Below, piece after piece: positions 29,017 through 36,033 of a DNA stretch of 64,000 bases. Source of the stretch: Sorangium cellulosum So0157-2. Lineage in GTDB: Bacteria; Myxococcota_A; Polyangia; Polyangiales; Polyangiaceae. Location of the stretch: the NCBI RefSeq assembly GCF_000418325.1, contig NC_021658.1:10554001-10618000 (forward strand). Reading direction: 5' to 3'. Below the pieces are notes generated by a model. The model searched no databases. It was given only the letters and a program-made list of their open reading frames with translations, and was not told the DNA's origin. Position numbers and translations under genes: made by a program. How positions within the stretch are numbered: position 1 is the stretch's first letter; each line of letters begins with the position of its first letter.

Positions 29017-30294
29017 ATGACCGAACTGCGCTCGTTGTCCCCCGATGCTCTTGCCTCGCTCACCCGGGAGCTCGAGGCACGTTATGCTGCCTTTGAAGCC
29101 CGCGGCCTCAAGCTCGACATGACGCGGGGCAAGCCGTCGTCCGAGCAGCTCGACCTCGCGAACGGCCTGCTCGCCCTGCCCACCGCGAACGACCTCGTCG
29201 CCTCGGACGGGTCGGACACGCGCAACTACGGGGGCCTCGACGGGCTCCCCGAGATGAAGGCCATCTTCGCCGAGCTGCTCGAGGTGCCCCCTGCGCAGGT
29301 CATCGTCGGCGGCACCAGCAGCCTGACCATGATGCACGACGCGGTGGTCCGCGCGCTCGTCCACGGCGTGCCCGACGGCAACGGCGCCTGGGCGAAGCAG
29401 CCCAAGGTCAAGTTCCTCTGCCCGAGCCCCGGCTACGATCGCCACTTCGCGATCTGCGAGCACCACGGCATCGAGATGATCGCGGTCGATCTGAACGACG
29501 CCGGCCCGGACCTGGATCAGGTCGAGCGGCTGGTCGCCCAGGACGCGGCCATCAAGGGGATGTGGTGCGTCCCCAAGTACAGCAACCCGACCGGCACCAC
29601 GTACGCCCCCGAGGTCGTCCGCCGGCTCGCCAGCATGAAGGCGGCGGCCCCGGATTTCCGCCTGTTCTGGGACAACGCCTACGCGGTCCACGACCTCTAC
29701 GCCGAGGGCGATCGGCTCGCGGACATCGTGTCGGCGTGTCAGTCGGCGGGCAACCCCAACCGGCCGATCGTCTTCGCCTCGACGTCGAAGATCTCGTTCG
29801 CGGGCAGCGGCGTCGCGGCGATGGCGTCGAGCCCCGCGAACGTGGCGGACGCGAAGAAGCACCTCGGCATCCAGACCATCGGCCCGGACAAGGTGAACCA
29901 GCTGCGCCACGTGCGCTTCTTCAAGGATTACAAGGGCTTGCTGGGCCACATGCAGAAGCACGCCGAGCTCCTGCGGCCCAAGTTCGAGGCGGTGACGAGC
30001 ATCTTCGAGCGCGAGCTCGGGGGCAAGGGCATCGCCAGCTGGACCTCGCCGCGCGGCGGTTACTTCATCAGCCTCGACACCCTCGACGGCTGCGCGAAGG
30101 AGGTCGTGCGCCTGGCCGACAAGGCGGGCGTGAAGCTCACCGGCGCCGGGGCGACGTACCCGTACGGCCGCGACCCTCGCGACCGGAACATCCGGATCGC
30201 GCCGTCGATGCCGCCGCTCGAGCAGATTCGCGTCGCGATGGATGTCGTCGCGGTCTGTGTCCAGCTCGCGAGCGCGCGCAAGCTCGCGGGCTGA
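29017..30294 (+). CDS. Aspartate aminotransferase-like enzyme, class I (type Ic)
   Basis: 425 residues, PLP-dependent transaminase of the Aminotran_MocR-like branch described as type Ic aspartate aminotransferases. Seen: LDMTRGKPSSEQLDLANG near the start, GGTSSLTMMHDAVVRAL, YSNPTGTTY (substrate/PLP region), DNAYAVHDLY, and the Schiff-base lysine in FASTSKISFAGSG (about residue 254). Likely converts aspartate and 2-oxoglutarate to oxaloacetate and glutamate. The ATG at 29017 is immediately upstream of the conserved N-terminus. A SHOCT protein gene follows after 92 bases. Confidence 0.9.
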   Translation: MTELRSLSPDALASLTRELEARYAAFEARGLKLDMTRGKPSSEQLDLANGLLALPTANDLVASDGSDTRNYGGLDGLPEMKAIFAELLEVPPAQVIVGGTSSLTMMHDAVVRALVHGVPDGNGAWAKQPKVKFLCPSPGYDRHFAICEHHGIEMIAVDLNDAGPDLDQVERLVAQDAAIKGMWCVPKYSNPTGTTYAPEVVRRLASMKAAAPDFRLFWDNAYAVHDLYAEGDRLADIVSACQSAGNPNRPIVFASTSKISFAGSGVAAMASSPANVADAKKHLGIQTIGPDKVNQLRHVRFFKDYKGLLGHMQKHAELLRPKFEAVTSIFERELGGKGIASWTSPRGGYFISLDTLDGCAKEVVRLADKAGVKLTGAGATYPYGRDPRDRNIRIAPSMPPLEQIRVAMDVVAVCVQLASARKLAG

Positions 30295-30386
30295 GCGGTC
30301 GTCTCCCTCCTCATCGCCGCTCGCCCGCATTGCGAGCGGCGGACCGCCGTGCAAGGCTCGGCGCTTCCCTCCTGGAGCGCCTCCTC

Positions 30387-31211
30387 ATGCAGCCACTCAC
30401 CCCCGAAGGTCAGCAGAGAGTTTCCGACCTGTCACAGCGCTATTTCGTCAGCACCGACGCGGTGATGACGCTCTTGCAGGCGCTCGTGAACGGGAACGGG
30501 ACGATGGCGCAGTTCTATCACCCCGAGCTGGGCGGCGGTGGGCAGTGGATGCAGGGCGGCATGACCATGATCGGGGACATGTTCAACAGCGGGCTGAAGG
30601 CCAAGGTGGAGGGCCTGTGCGCCGAGCTGTCGAATCTGCTGGCCAGCCAGCCGTTCGCACCGGCGCCGGCGAGCTATCCGGCGCAGGGCTGGCAGCAGCA
30701 GCAGCAAGGCGGCAGCGGAGGCCTGGGGGGCTCGCCGGTCAGCCTGTTCGTGCCGGCGTCCGGGGGCGGCTCTGGGAGCTGGTGGCCCGGGGAGCTCGGC
30801 GCGCCGAGCTCCAGCGGGTCGCAGAACAACATCCGCTATGCGTTCTTCCCCGGCGCGCGGCGGCTGGCCGTCGACGTCGACGGGCGCGTCAGCGTCTATG
30901 ACACGCTCGATCACCAGATCGGCGGTGTGTCGCAGCAGCAGGGGTCGGGGTCGTCGGTCACGTTCACGAGCCAGTACGGCGTCGTGAGCGTGCAGAGCTT
31001 GCCGCTCGTCTCCGGCGACGCGGCCGCGCAGCAGGCGCCGGGAGCTGCTCCTGCTCCGGCGCAGGCCGCGGCCGCCCTGCCCCGCGCTTCGTCGGGTCCG
31101 GAGGCGGATATCTTTGCTGCGATCGAGCGGCTCGCGGACCTGCGGCAGAAGGGGATCATCACCGAGCAGGAGTTTGCTGCGAAGAAGACCGATCTCCTGA
31201 GCAGGCTCTGA
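30387..31211 (+). CDS. SHOCT-domain protein
   Basis: 274 residues. The middle is Gly/Ser/Gln-rich low-complexity sequence (GQWMQGG, QGWQQQQQGG) and the C-terminus has the SHOCT motif: IERLADLRQKGIITEQEFAAKKTDLLSRL. SHOCT is a short helical module at the ends of bacterial proteins, thought to mediate oligomerisation. The first 60 residues (LSQRYFVSTDAVMTLLQALVNGNGTMAQF) resemble a helical region that is conserved in similar myxobacterial proteins as far as I can tell. No signal peptide or membrane segment. Role unknown. Confidence 0.75.
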   Translation: MQPLTPEGQQRVSDLSQRYFVSTDAVMTLLQALVNGNGTMAQFYHPELGGGGQWMQGGMTMIGDMFNSGLKAKVEGLCAELSNLLASQPFAPAPASYPAQGWQQQQQGGSGGLGGSPVSLFVPASGGGSGSWWPGELGAPSSSGSQNNIRYAFFPGARRLAVDVDGRVSVYDTLDHQIGGVSQQQGSGSSVTFTSQYGVVSVQSLPLVSGDAAAQQAPGAAPAPAQAAAALPRASSGPEADIFAAIERLADLRQKGIITEQEFAAKKTDLLSRL

Positions 31212-31267
31212 TCGCGAAATCGCGCGGACGCGGGCGTCGACCGAGTCGACGCGGGTAAGGAGATTTC

Positions 31268-31392
31268 AACGCAAAGGCGCAAAGGCGCAAAGGCGCAAGG
31301 AGAGAGGAAGATGTCTTCTTGCTCTCTCTTTGCGCCTTTGTGTTTGTTCTCTCTTCTCCCCTTGCGCCTTTGCGCCTTTGCGCCTTTGCGTT
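31268..31392. repeat. Octamer hairpin (CGCAAAGG)n / (CCTTTGCG)n, second copy
   Basis: Same family as 27291-27424: three to four copies of CGCAAAGG at 31269-31298 and three to four inverted copies at 31360-31391, with extra partial copies (TTTGCGCCTTTG) between. It lies between the convergent SHOCT (+) and VOC (-) genes. Arms can pair over about 30 bases. Confidence 0.85.
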
Positions 31393-31461
31393 TATTCTCG
31401 CTTCACATCAAGCCACGATCCCCGTAGCTCGGGACGACGAGCCCCCTGAAGCCATCACCGC

Positions 31462-31848
31462 TCAGGGCCCATGACACACGGCCTCGATGTTGTGCCCGTC
31501 CGGATCGAGCACGAACGCCCCGTAGTACCCCGGGTGGTACTGCGGCCGAAGCCCCGGCGGGCCGTTGTCGGCGCCTCCGGCCGCCAGCGCGGCCTTGTAA
31601 AACGCATCGACGTCGGCGCGCGTCTTCGCGACGAAGGCGACATGCATGCGGCCCTGCAGCGCGCCGCCCGTGCCGATCCAGAACTGCGGGTTACCGTCGG
31701 CGCCCAGACCGGCGTGTTTGCCCGCACCCCCGGTCATCTCGGGCGTGATCTCCATCACGAGCCCGTAACCGAGGGGCGCCAGGGCCGCCAGATAGAAGGC
31801 CTTGCTCCGTTCATAGTCCGAAACCGGAAAACCGATGTGGTCGAGCAT
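31462..31848 (-). CDS. Glyoxalase/bleomycin-resistance-like VOC protein
   Basis: 128 residues from ATG 31848. Vicinal-oxygen-chelate fold: begins MLDHIGFPVSDYERSKAFYLAALAPLGYGLV, with a second half GRMHVAFVAKTRADVDAFYKAALAAGG and the terminal metal-ligand segment YYGAFVLDPDGHNIEAV. Metal-ligand positions (His at 4, His and Glu near the second-half ends) are typical. Function is likely a small-molecule isomerase, dioxygenase or resistance binding protein; the substrate is unknown. ATG 31857 or 31860 are alternatives, all within 12 bases. Confidence 0.85.
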   Translation of the reverse strand: MLDHIGFPVSDYERSKAFYLAALAPLGYGLVMEITPEMTGGAGKHAGLGADGNPQFWIGTGGALQGRMHVAFVAKTRADVDAFYKAALAAGGADNGPPGLRPQYHPGYYGAFVLDPDGHNIEAVCHGP

Positions 31849-31892
31849 GCGCGCCATCATCGCCCAGACCGGCGCGCGGCGGCGGACCAAAC

Positions 31893-32462
31893 CTACCTCG
31901 CGCGCCGCGCGCCCTCGCGCTCCAGGCCGCGAAGGACCTCCTCGAGCGCTTCCTGGGTGATGAGCCCCACGTGCCGGAACGCCTCCCTCCCCTCGGCGTC
32001 GAGGATCACCACGCTCGGCACGTGGTGCAGCCCGGCAAACGGGCCCTCCCCGGCGATCGTCGGGGCGTCCGCGAGCGCCACCGGATACGGGAGCTTGAGC
32101 GTGGCGGCAAAGGCCTCGACGAGCGGACGGTTCTCGATCGCCTCCAGCACGAGGAGCGCCGCGTTGATGCGCGGCGTGTGATCGCGGAGCAACCCGGCGA
32201 GGAACCGCGCCTCCGCCTGCGACGCCACGTCGTAGGTCGCCACGAAGCCGATCACGCTGAACCTGCCCGCGAGCGACGCGGTGGAGAGCTCGCGCCCGTC
32301 GAGCGTCTCGTACGAGAAGCTCAGCGCCGGGCCCCGCGCCGGCGCCGCCTCCGCCGCGGCCGCGGGCGTCGCCGCCGCGGGCTCACGGACCGCGTCGCCG
32401 CTGCCAGCGCACCCGAGCGCGAAGAGCACGAGCTGCAAGCCAGCCGGCGCGAGCGACCTCAT
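31893..32462 (-). CDS. Thioredoxin-fold lipoprotein lacking CxxC
   Basis: 189 residues. A signal peptide with lipobox (LQLVLFALGCAGS) leads to a redoxin/TlpA-like domain: FSYETLDGRELSTASLAGRFSVIGFVATYDVASQAEA, with LLVLEAIENRPLVEAF and HVPSVVILDAEG (the cis-Pro loop of thioredoxin folds). The active-site CxxC expected after the WAT-like stretch is missing (YDVASQ), so it cannot be a normal disulfide reductase. It is probably a periplasmic binding or scaffold protein. The start ATG overlaps the stop of the preceding gene as ATGA. Confidence 0.75.
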   Translation of the reverse strand: MRSLAPAGLQLVLFALGCAGSGDAVREPAAATPAAAAEAAPARGPALSFSYETLDGRELSTASLAGRFSVIGFVATYDVASQAEARFLAGLLRDHTPRINAALLVLEAIENRPLVEAFAATLKLPYPVALADAPTIAGEGPFAGLHHVPSVVILDAEGREAFRHVGLITQEALEEVLRGLEREGARRAR

Positions 32463-33184
32463 GGCAGCGGATCCCCCTCCAGGTGCGCGTCGAACAGATC
32501 GGCGCAGAGCTGCAGCGACGGCGGGAGCTCGGCGCCCTTGCGCTGCTGCGCGAGGATCGCATGGCACAGCTCCTCGATGACCAGCTTGATCGGCGTCGCC
32601 TCGAGCTGCGCGCCGTCGAGCACCATGCCAGGGCCGGGCGCCTCCTCCGCGCGCACGATCGGGTCGTGCCGCGCCCAGGCGATGCCGTCCTCCGGGAGAT
32701 ACCGACACCAGAGCACCCGCACGAAGCGCAGGTAGAGCGGCGTCACCAGCGCCACCACGCGATCGCCCCCCGCGGCGATGCCGCGCAGCGCGAAGCCCCC
32801 GGCCGGGCGCGGGGCGAGCTCCCCCTCCTCCCCCATCGCGACCTCGATCCGCTCGCGGCGCGCCGCGTCGCTCTCGACCGACAGGAGCGGCGCGTAGATC
32901 GCGACCGCGGGGACCTGCAGCTTGGGCGCGTCCTCGGCGAGCACGTCGAGCCACGCCTCGCGCGCCTCGGGGCCGAGCTCGCCGTACACGTGCGCCGCGG
33001 CGATGGCGGCCTCGGCGTCGGTCGCGAGCGCGGCCAGCCACTCGCGCCAGGCGGCGAGGATGCGCGGATCGAGCAGCGCGCCCGAGGGGGCGGGCAGGCC
33101 CTGCGCCGCGCCCTCGTGGACAGCGGCGTCCAGCGAGGCATCCTGGACCAGATCGACCGAGCTCGGATCGCGGCGCTCCGTCAT
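32459..33184 (-). CDS. Hypothetical protein in a three-gene operon
   Basis: 241 residues, no signal peptide. It contains Ala/Glu-rich helices and the block GGDRVVALVTPLYLRFVRVLWCRYLPEDGI with IKLVIEELCHAILAQQRKG near the end. No family is recognised. A Shine-Dalgarno (GAGGGG) precedes ATG 33184. It ends on the ATGA overlap with the thioredoxin-fold lipoprotein and begins 7 bases after the DUF4911 gene, so all three are co-transcribed. Confidence 0.7.
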   Translation of the reverse strand: MTERRDPSSVDLVQDASLDAAVHEGAAQGLPAPSGALLDPRILAAWREWLAALATDAEAAIAAAHVYGELGPEAREAWLDVLAEDAPKLQVPAVAIYAPLLSVESDAARRERIEVAMGEEGELAPRPAGGFALRGIAAGGDRVVALVTPLYLRFVRVLWCRYLPEDGIAWARHDPIVRAEEAPGPGMVLDGAQLEATPIKLVIEELCHAILAQQRKGAELPPSLQLCADLFDAHLEGDPLP

Positions 33185-33191
33185 GCACCCC

Positions 33192-33533
33192 TCAGCGTGG
33201 CGCGCCGCGGCGCCGCGCCCCGACGTCCCGCTCCAGATCGAGCAGGAGCTCGGCGAACTCGTCGCCCCGGTCGAGCGGCGACGCGAGCGTGAGCTCACCG
33301 CCGCGATCCGCGAGCAGGAGCGCGACGCCGTCGCTCGCCTCGACGATGCCCTTCACGAACACGACGTCCGCCGGATGAACGAGGACGTCCTGCACCAGCA
33401 TCCCGGCGCTCGCCTCCGCGATCGAGAGCGGGCCGCGAGCGGGCCCGACCTGCACCGCGTCCCCCGCCGAAGGCTGCCCATCGGCCGGAGACGCGGCGGC
33501 GATTCGGCTTGAATTGCTGTCGCGCCGGCCCAT
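33192..33533 (-). CDS. DUF4911-like protein
   Basis: 113 residues. The segment VLVHPADVVFVKGIVEASDGVALLLADRGGELTLASPLDRGDEFAELLLDL fits the DUF4911 pattern of deltaproteobacterial small proteins, which have unknown roles. The first 40 residues are Ser/Ala-rich. ATG 33533 is preferred over 33581 because the extra codons look non-coding. First gene of the 33.5-31.9 kb operon. Confidence 0.65.
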   Translation of the reverse strand: MGRRDSNSSRIAAASPADGQPSAGDAVQVGPARGPLSIAEASAGMLVQDVLVHPADVVFVKGIVEASDGVALLLADRGGELTLASPLDRGDEFAELLLDLERDVGARRRGAPR

Positions 33534-33611
33534 CGACGGCGGAGCTAAGCACCGCTCGCCGGAGGGATCCAGCGGGCACACCAGGCGGGGATGGCCAGGG
33601 CCCTCGCCGCG

Positions 33612-34640
33612 TCAAGAGGCCGCGGCCGGCCCTCGATCCGCGGCCCCCGAGCCGCTCTCGAGGAGACCGAAGCGCTTCGCGAGATCGTCGGGCCGCTCAC
33701 CTTCGAGGGCGCGGAGCTCGTGGGCGCGCTCGATCGGCACGACCACGAAGCGCCACGGCGTGGCCGCGAGCTCGGTCCCCTCGATGCACCGGGCGACGTG
33801 CGCCGCGCTCCGCGCCGCGCCGATCGTCGTCTCGAGCACGCCCTCGTAGAAGGCGGACAGCTCGACCGACCCCGACTCGACCGGCGGCCGGACGAAGCAC
33901 GCGACGCGCGGGGGGTTGGCGCAGACATCCGCGGCGAGCCGGCCCATCCCGAGCTCGGCGAGCGCCTGATCGAGCGCGCCGACCGAGAGCAGCACCGGCG
34001 CCTTGTCGAGCGCGGCCGCGCCTGCCTCGACCACGGTGCTCTCCGCGACGCCCGCGATCCTGCGGCCGACGCCCCGGCCGAGCTCCCGCGCGGCGCCCTG
34101 TCCGACCCGCGCGAGCAGCGCGGCGACCTGATCCCACGCGAGCGGGAACATGGCGCCGAGCGGGCCGCTCAGCCGGCCGCGGTCGCGCTCGTGGCGGATC
34201 GTCGCCGGGCGCTCGTGCTCGTCGCGCTGGACCGGCATGCGGTGCACGGTCATGAACACGCGATCGACCGGCGCGCGCGCGAGCTGGACGAAGACGTCCT
34301 GCGCCCCGTGGAGGAAGTGGAAGCGGAACGCGAACCGATCGGTCGCGCCGGGCGGCTGCTGCGCGAGGGCGCGGAACCGGCCGAGGAACGCCTCGACCCG
34401 GGTGCAGGGGGCGATCTCCTGGAAGAAGTTCCTGCCGACGACCCGCGCCGACGGGAGGCGGCTCATGCGCTGCTCGTAGCGGTTGTAGAGGAGCACGACG
34501 CCCTCGTCGTCCAGCATGATGAAGCCGTACGGGAGGTCGTCGACCTCCTGCGAGGTCATCTCGGCGAGGCGCTCCACGCTGAGGGGGAGGGCGTCCTTCG
34601 GGCTCTCGGGCACCTCGTTCATCGTCGACATCTGGGTCAT
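33612..34640 (-). CDS. Photoactive-yellow-protein-like PAS protein with C-terminal V4R-like domain
   Basis: 342 residues. Residues about 25-130 align without gaps over the key part of photoactive yellow protein (PYP). The pairs are Tyr52 (PYP Tyr42) in LLYNRYE, Glu56 (Glu46), Ser60 (Thr50) and Cys79 (Cys69, which carries the p-coumaroyl chromophore) in NFFQEIAPCT, with the same 28-residue spacing Tyr to Cys; PYP Arg52 is replaced by Leu. After a linker, residues about 170-325 resemble a V4R small-molecule-binding domain (VELSAFYEGVLETTIGAAR...GTELAATPWRFVVVPIE). It is probably a cytosolic light or hydroxycinnamate-linked sensor. Chromophore synthesis genes are not in the window. ATG 34640 overlaps the upstream stop as ATGA. 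No kinase or output domain is fused. Confidence 0.75.
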   Translation of the reverse strand: MTQMSTMNEVPESPKDALPLSVERLAEMTSQEVDDLPYGFIMLDDEGVVLLYNRYEQRMSRLPSARVVGRNFFQEIAPCTRVEAFLGRFRALAQQPPGATDRFAFRFHFLHGAQDVFVQLARAPVDRVFMTVHRMPVQRDEHERPATIRHERDRGRLSGPLGAMFPLAWDQVAALLARVGQGAARELGRGVGRRIAGVAESTVVEAGAAALDKAPVLLSVGALDQALAELGMGRLAADVCANPPRVACFVRPPVESGSVELSAFYEGVLETTIGAARSAAHVARCIEGTELAATPWRFVVVPIERAHELRALEGERPDDLAKRFGLLESGSGAADRGPAAAS

Positions 34641-35674
34641 CGCTCGGCTCCTTCGAACAAGACGCTCGCCCACCCGACCTGCTCGACCAGGCGCGTGAGC
34701 CCGCCGAGGACCTCCCGGATGCGGTGGCGCTGGAAGCGCGACGGGACCTTCTCCGCGGCGGCGTCGAAGAAGGCGACGATCCAGGCGGCGACCGCCTGCG
34801 GGATCGCCGAGCGGGCGCGATCGATCTGGGCGACCGAGACGAGCGCGTCGCCGCTGATGGCGAAGGCGTCGAGCGCGCCGTGGTGCTCGCGCGCCGTCGT
34901 CCACGAGGACGCGAGCAGCCGCGACGTCATCGGCGGCCCGAGCCAGGCGCGCGCGTAGGCGGTGCAGGCGTTCACCACGGCGGCGGCCAGCGCCACGTCG
35001 GCCGCGTCGTCGGCGGGGAACGCCGGAGGGTAGTGGCTCTCGCGCTCGCCGCGGAGCGGCCCGCTCGAGTCGCTCGCGACGACCTCGAAGGTGGCGCCTC
35101 GCCACACGGAGAGCGCGTCGAGCGCGTCGGTCCAGCGCTCCGAGGGCCGCACGCCGTCGGCGCGGGCGTGGATGGGGCGCCCGGCGTCGACCGTCACCTC
35201 GGCGCGGAGCGCGCCGGCGCGCACGCGGATGAAGCAGCTGCGGCTGCGCGAGGCGAGCGACGCGAGGAGCCCGTCGAGCCCGACGTCGTCGAGCTCGCCG
35301 CGCAGGATGACGCGGCTCCGCTGCCGCTCGGCCTGCGCCGCGAGCCGCTGGACCTGCGCGGCGAGCACCGAGCCCGGGACGTCGTCCGCGAGCACCCCCG
35401 CGAGCTCCGCCATCGAGACGATGGTGCGCGAGGAGCTGACGCCGATCACGGGCGGCGGGCCGTCGAGCACCGCGCGGAGCGAGCGGGCCATGTCGATGAG
35501 GGCCGCCGGGCTCTGCGCGCAGGCGACGGCCGCGTCGACCCGCAGCGCGTCCGGCGGCGGCCGGTTGGGCGCGACCTCGCACGTGACTACCCGCATGCGG
35601 GCCTCGCGAAGCGCGGACGCGACCCGATGGGCGAAGGGCGTTGCCGGCGCCGAGGTGACGACGATGTCGAACAT
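34637..35674 (-). CDS. DUF4388 regulatory protein (receiver-like N-terminus, PATAN-type domain)
   Basis: 345 residues from ATG 35674. Residues 1-130 look like a degenerate receiver fold (IVVTSAPATPFAHRVASALR...VIGVSSSRTIVSMAELAGVLADDVPG). Residues about 145-240 match DUF4388: VILRGELDDVGLDGLLASLASRSRSCFIRV, VDAGRPIHARADG. The C-terminal part (LLASSWTTAREHHGALDAFAISGDALV) is of unknown type, perhaps roadblock-like. DUF4388 proteins in myxobacteria are usually signalling adaptors. It overlaps the PYP-like gene by four bases, so the two likely act together. TTG 35713 is an upstream in-frame alternative start, and a GGAGG lies before an out-of-frame ATG at 35698. Confidence 0.75.
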   Translation of the reverse strand: MFDIVVTSAPATPFAHRVASALREARMRVVTCEVAPNRPPPDALRVDAAVACAQSPAALIDMARSLRAVLDGPPPVIGVSSSRTIVSMAELAGVLADDVPGSVLAAQVQRLAAQAERQRSRVILRGELDDVGLDGLLASLASRSRSCFIRVRAGALRAEVTVDAGRPIHARADGVRPSERWTDALDALSVWRGATFEVVASDSSGPLRGERESHYPPAFPADDAADVALAAAVVNACTAYARAWLGPPMTSRLLASSWTTAREHHGALDAFAISGDALVSVAQIDRARSAIPQAVAAWIVAFFDAAAEKVPSRFQRHRIREVLGGLTRLVEQVGWASVLFEGAER

Positions 35675-35721
35675 ATCGAAGCGGACTCTAGGATCATGAA
35701 CACCCTCCGTCAAACACTATA

Positions 35722-35760
35722 AACAAACATTATATAAAGCATCCGCTCCGGAACGACATG
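35722..35760 (-). promoter_or_regulatory. Possible promoter in an AT-rich island before the PYP operon
   Basis: 35701-35760 is only about 43% GC by hand count (26 of 60), far below its neighbours. Reading leftward, TATAAT lies at 35734-35729, giving a leader of about 50 bases to the ATG at 35674. No good -35 box is seen 17 bases upstream. It would drive the DUF4388/PYP pair. Confidence 0.5.
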
Positions 35761-35843
35761 AAATCGTCCGTAAATTGCTGTACACCGCCACAAGTATTGG
35801 TGAAATGAGTTACAATTCATGCGACGCGCCGGTGCGTGAGACA

Positions 35844-35859
35844 ATCTTTGTACAAAGAT
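35844..35859. promoter_or_regulatory. 16-bp perfect palindrome ATCTTTGTACAAAGAT
   Basis: A perfect 16-base dyad in the 359-base gap 35675-36033 between the DUF4388 and acidic-propeller genes. It resembles a transcription-factor operator. The rest of the gap is AT-rich on the left (35697-35820) and GC-rich on the right, with no small gene evident. Confidence 0.55.
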
Positions 35860-36033
35860 GATCTCCGGTGCGGTGCGCAGCGGGGCCGCCGGGCGCAGCG
35901 GGCGATGACCGGCGCCGCGGGGAGGCCGACGCCGCCGAGCGCCGAGGCAGACGGGCTCTGGGGGTCGGCGGAGCGCGCGGGCGGAGGCGCGGCGCGGGGC
36001 GAAAGCGCCTCGAGGGGCGCTACACTCCCGCCG

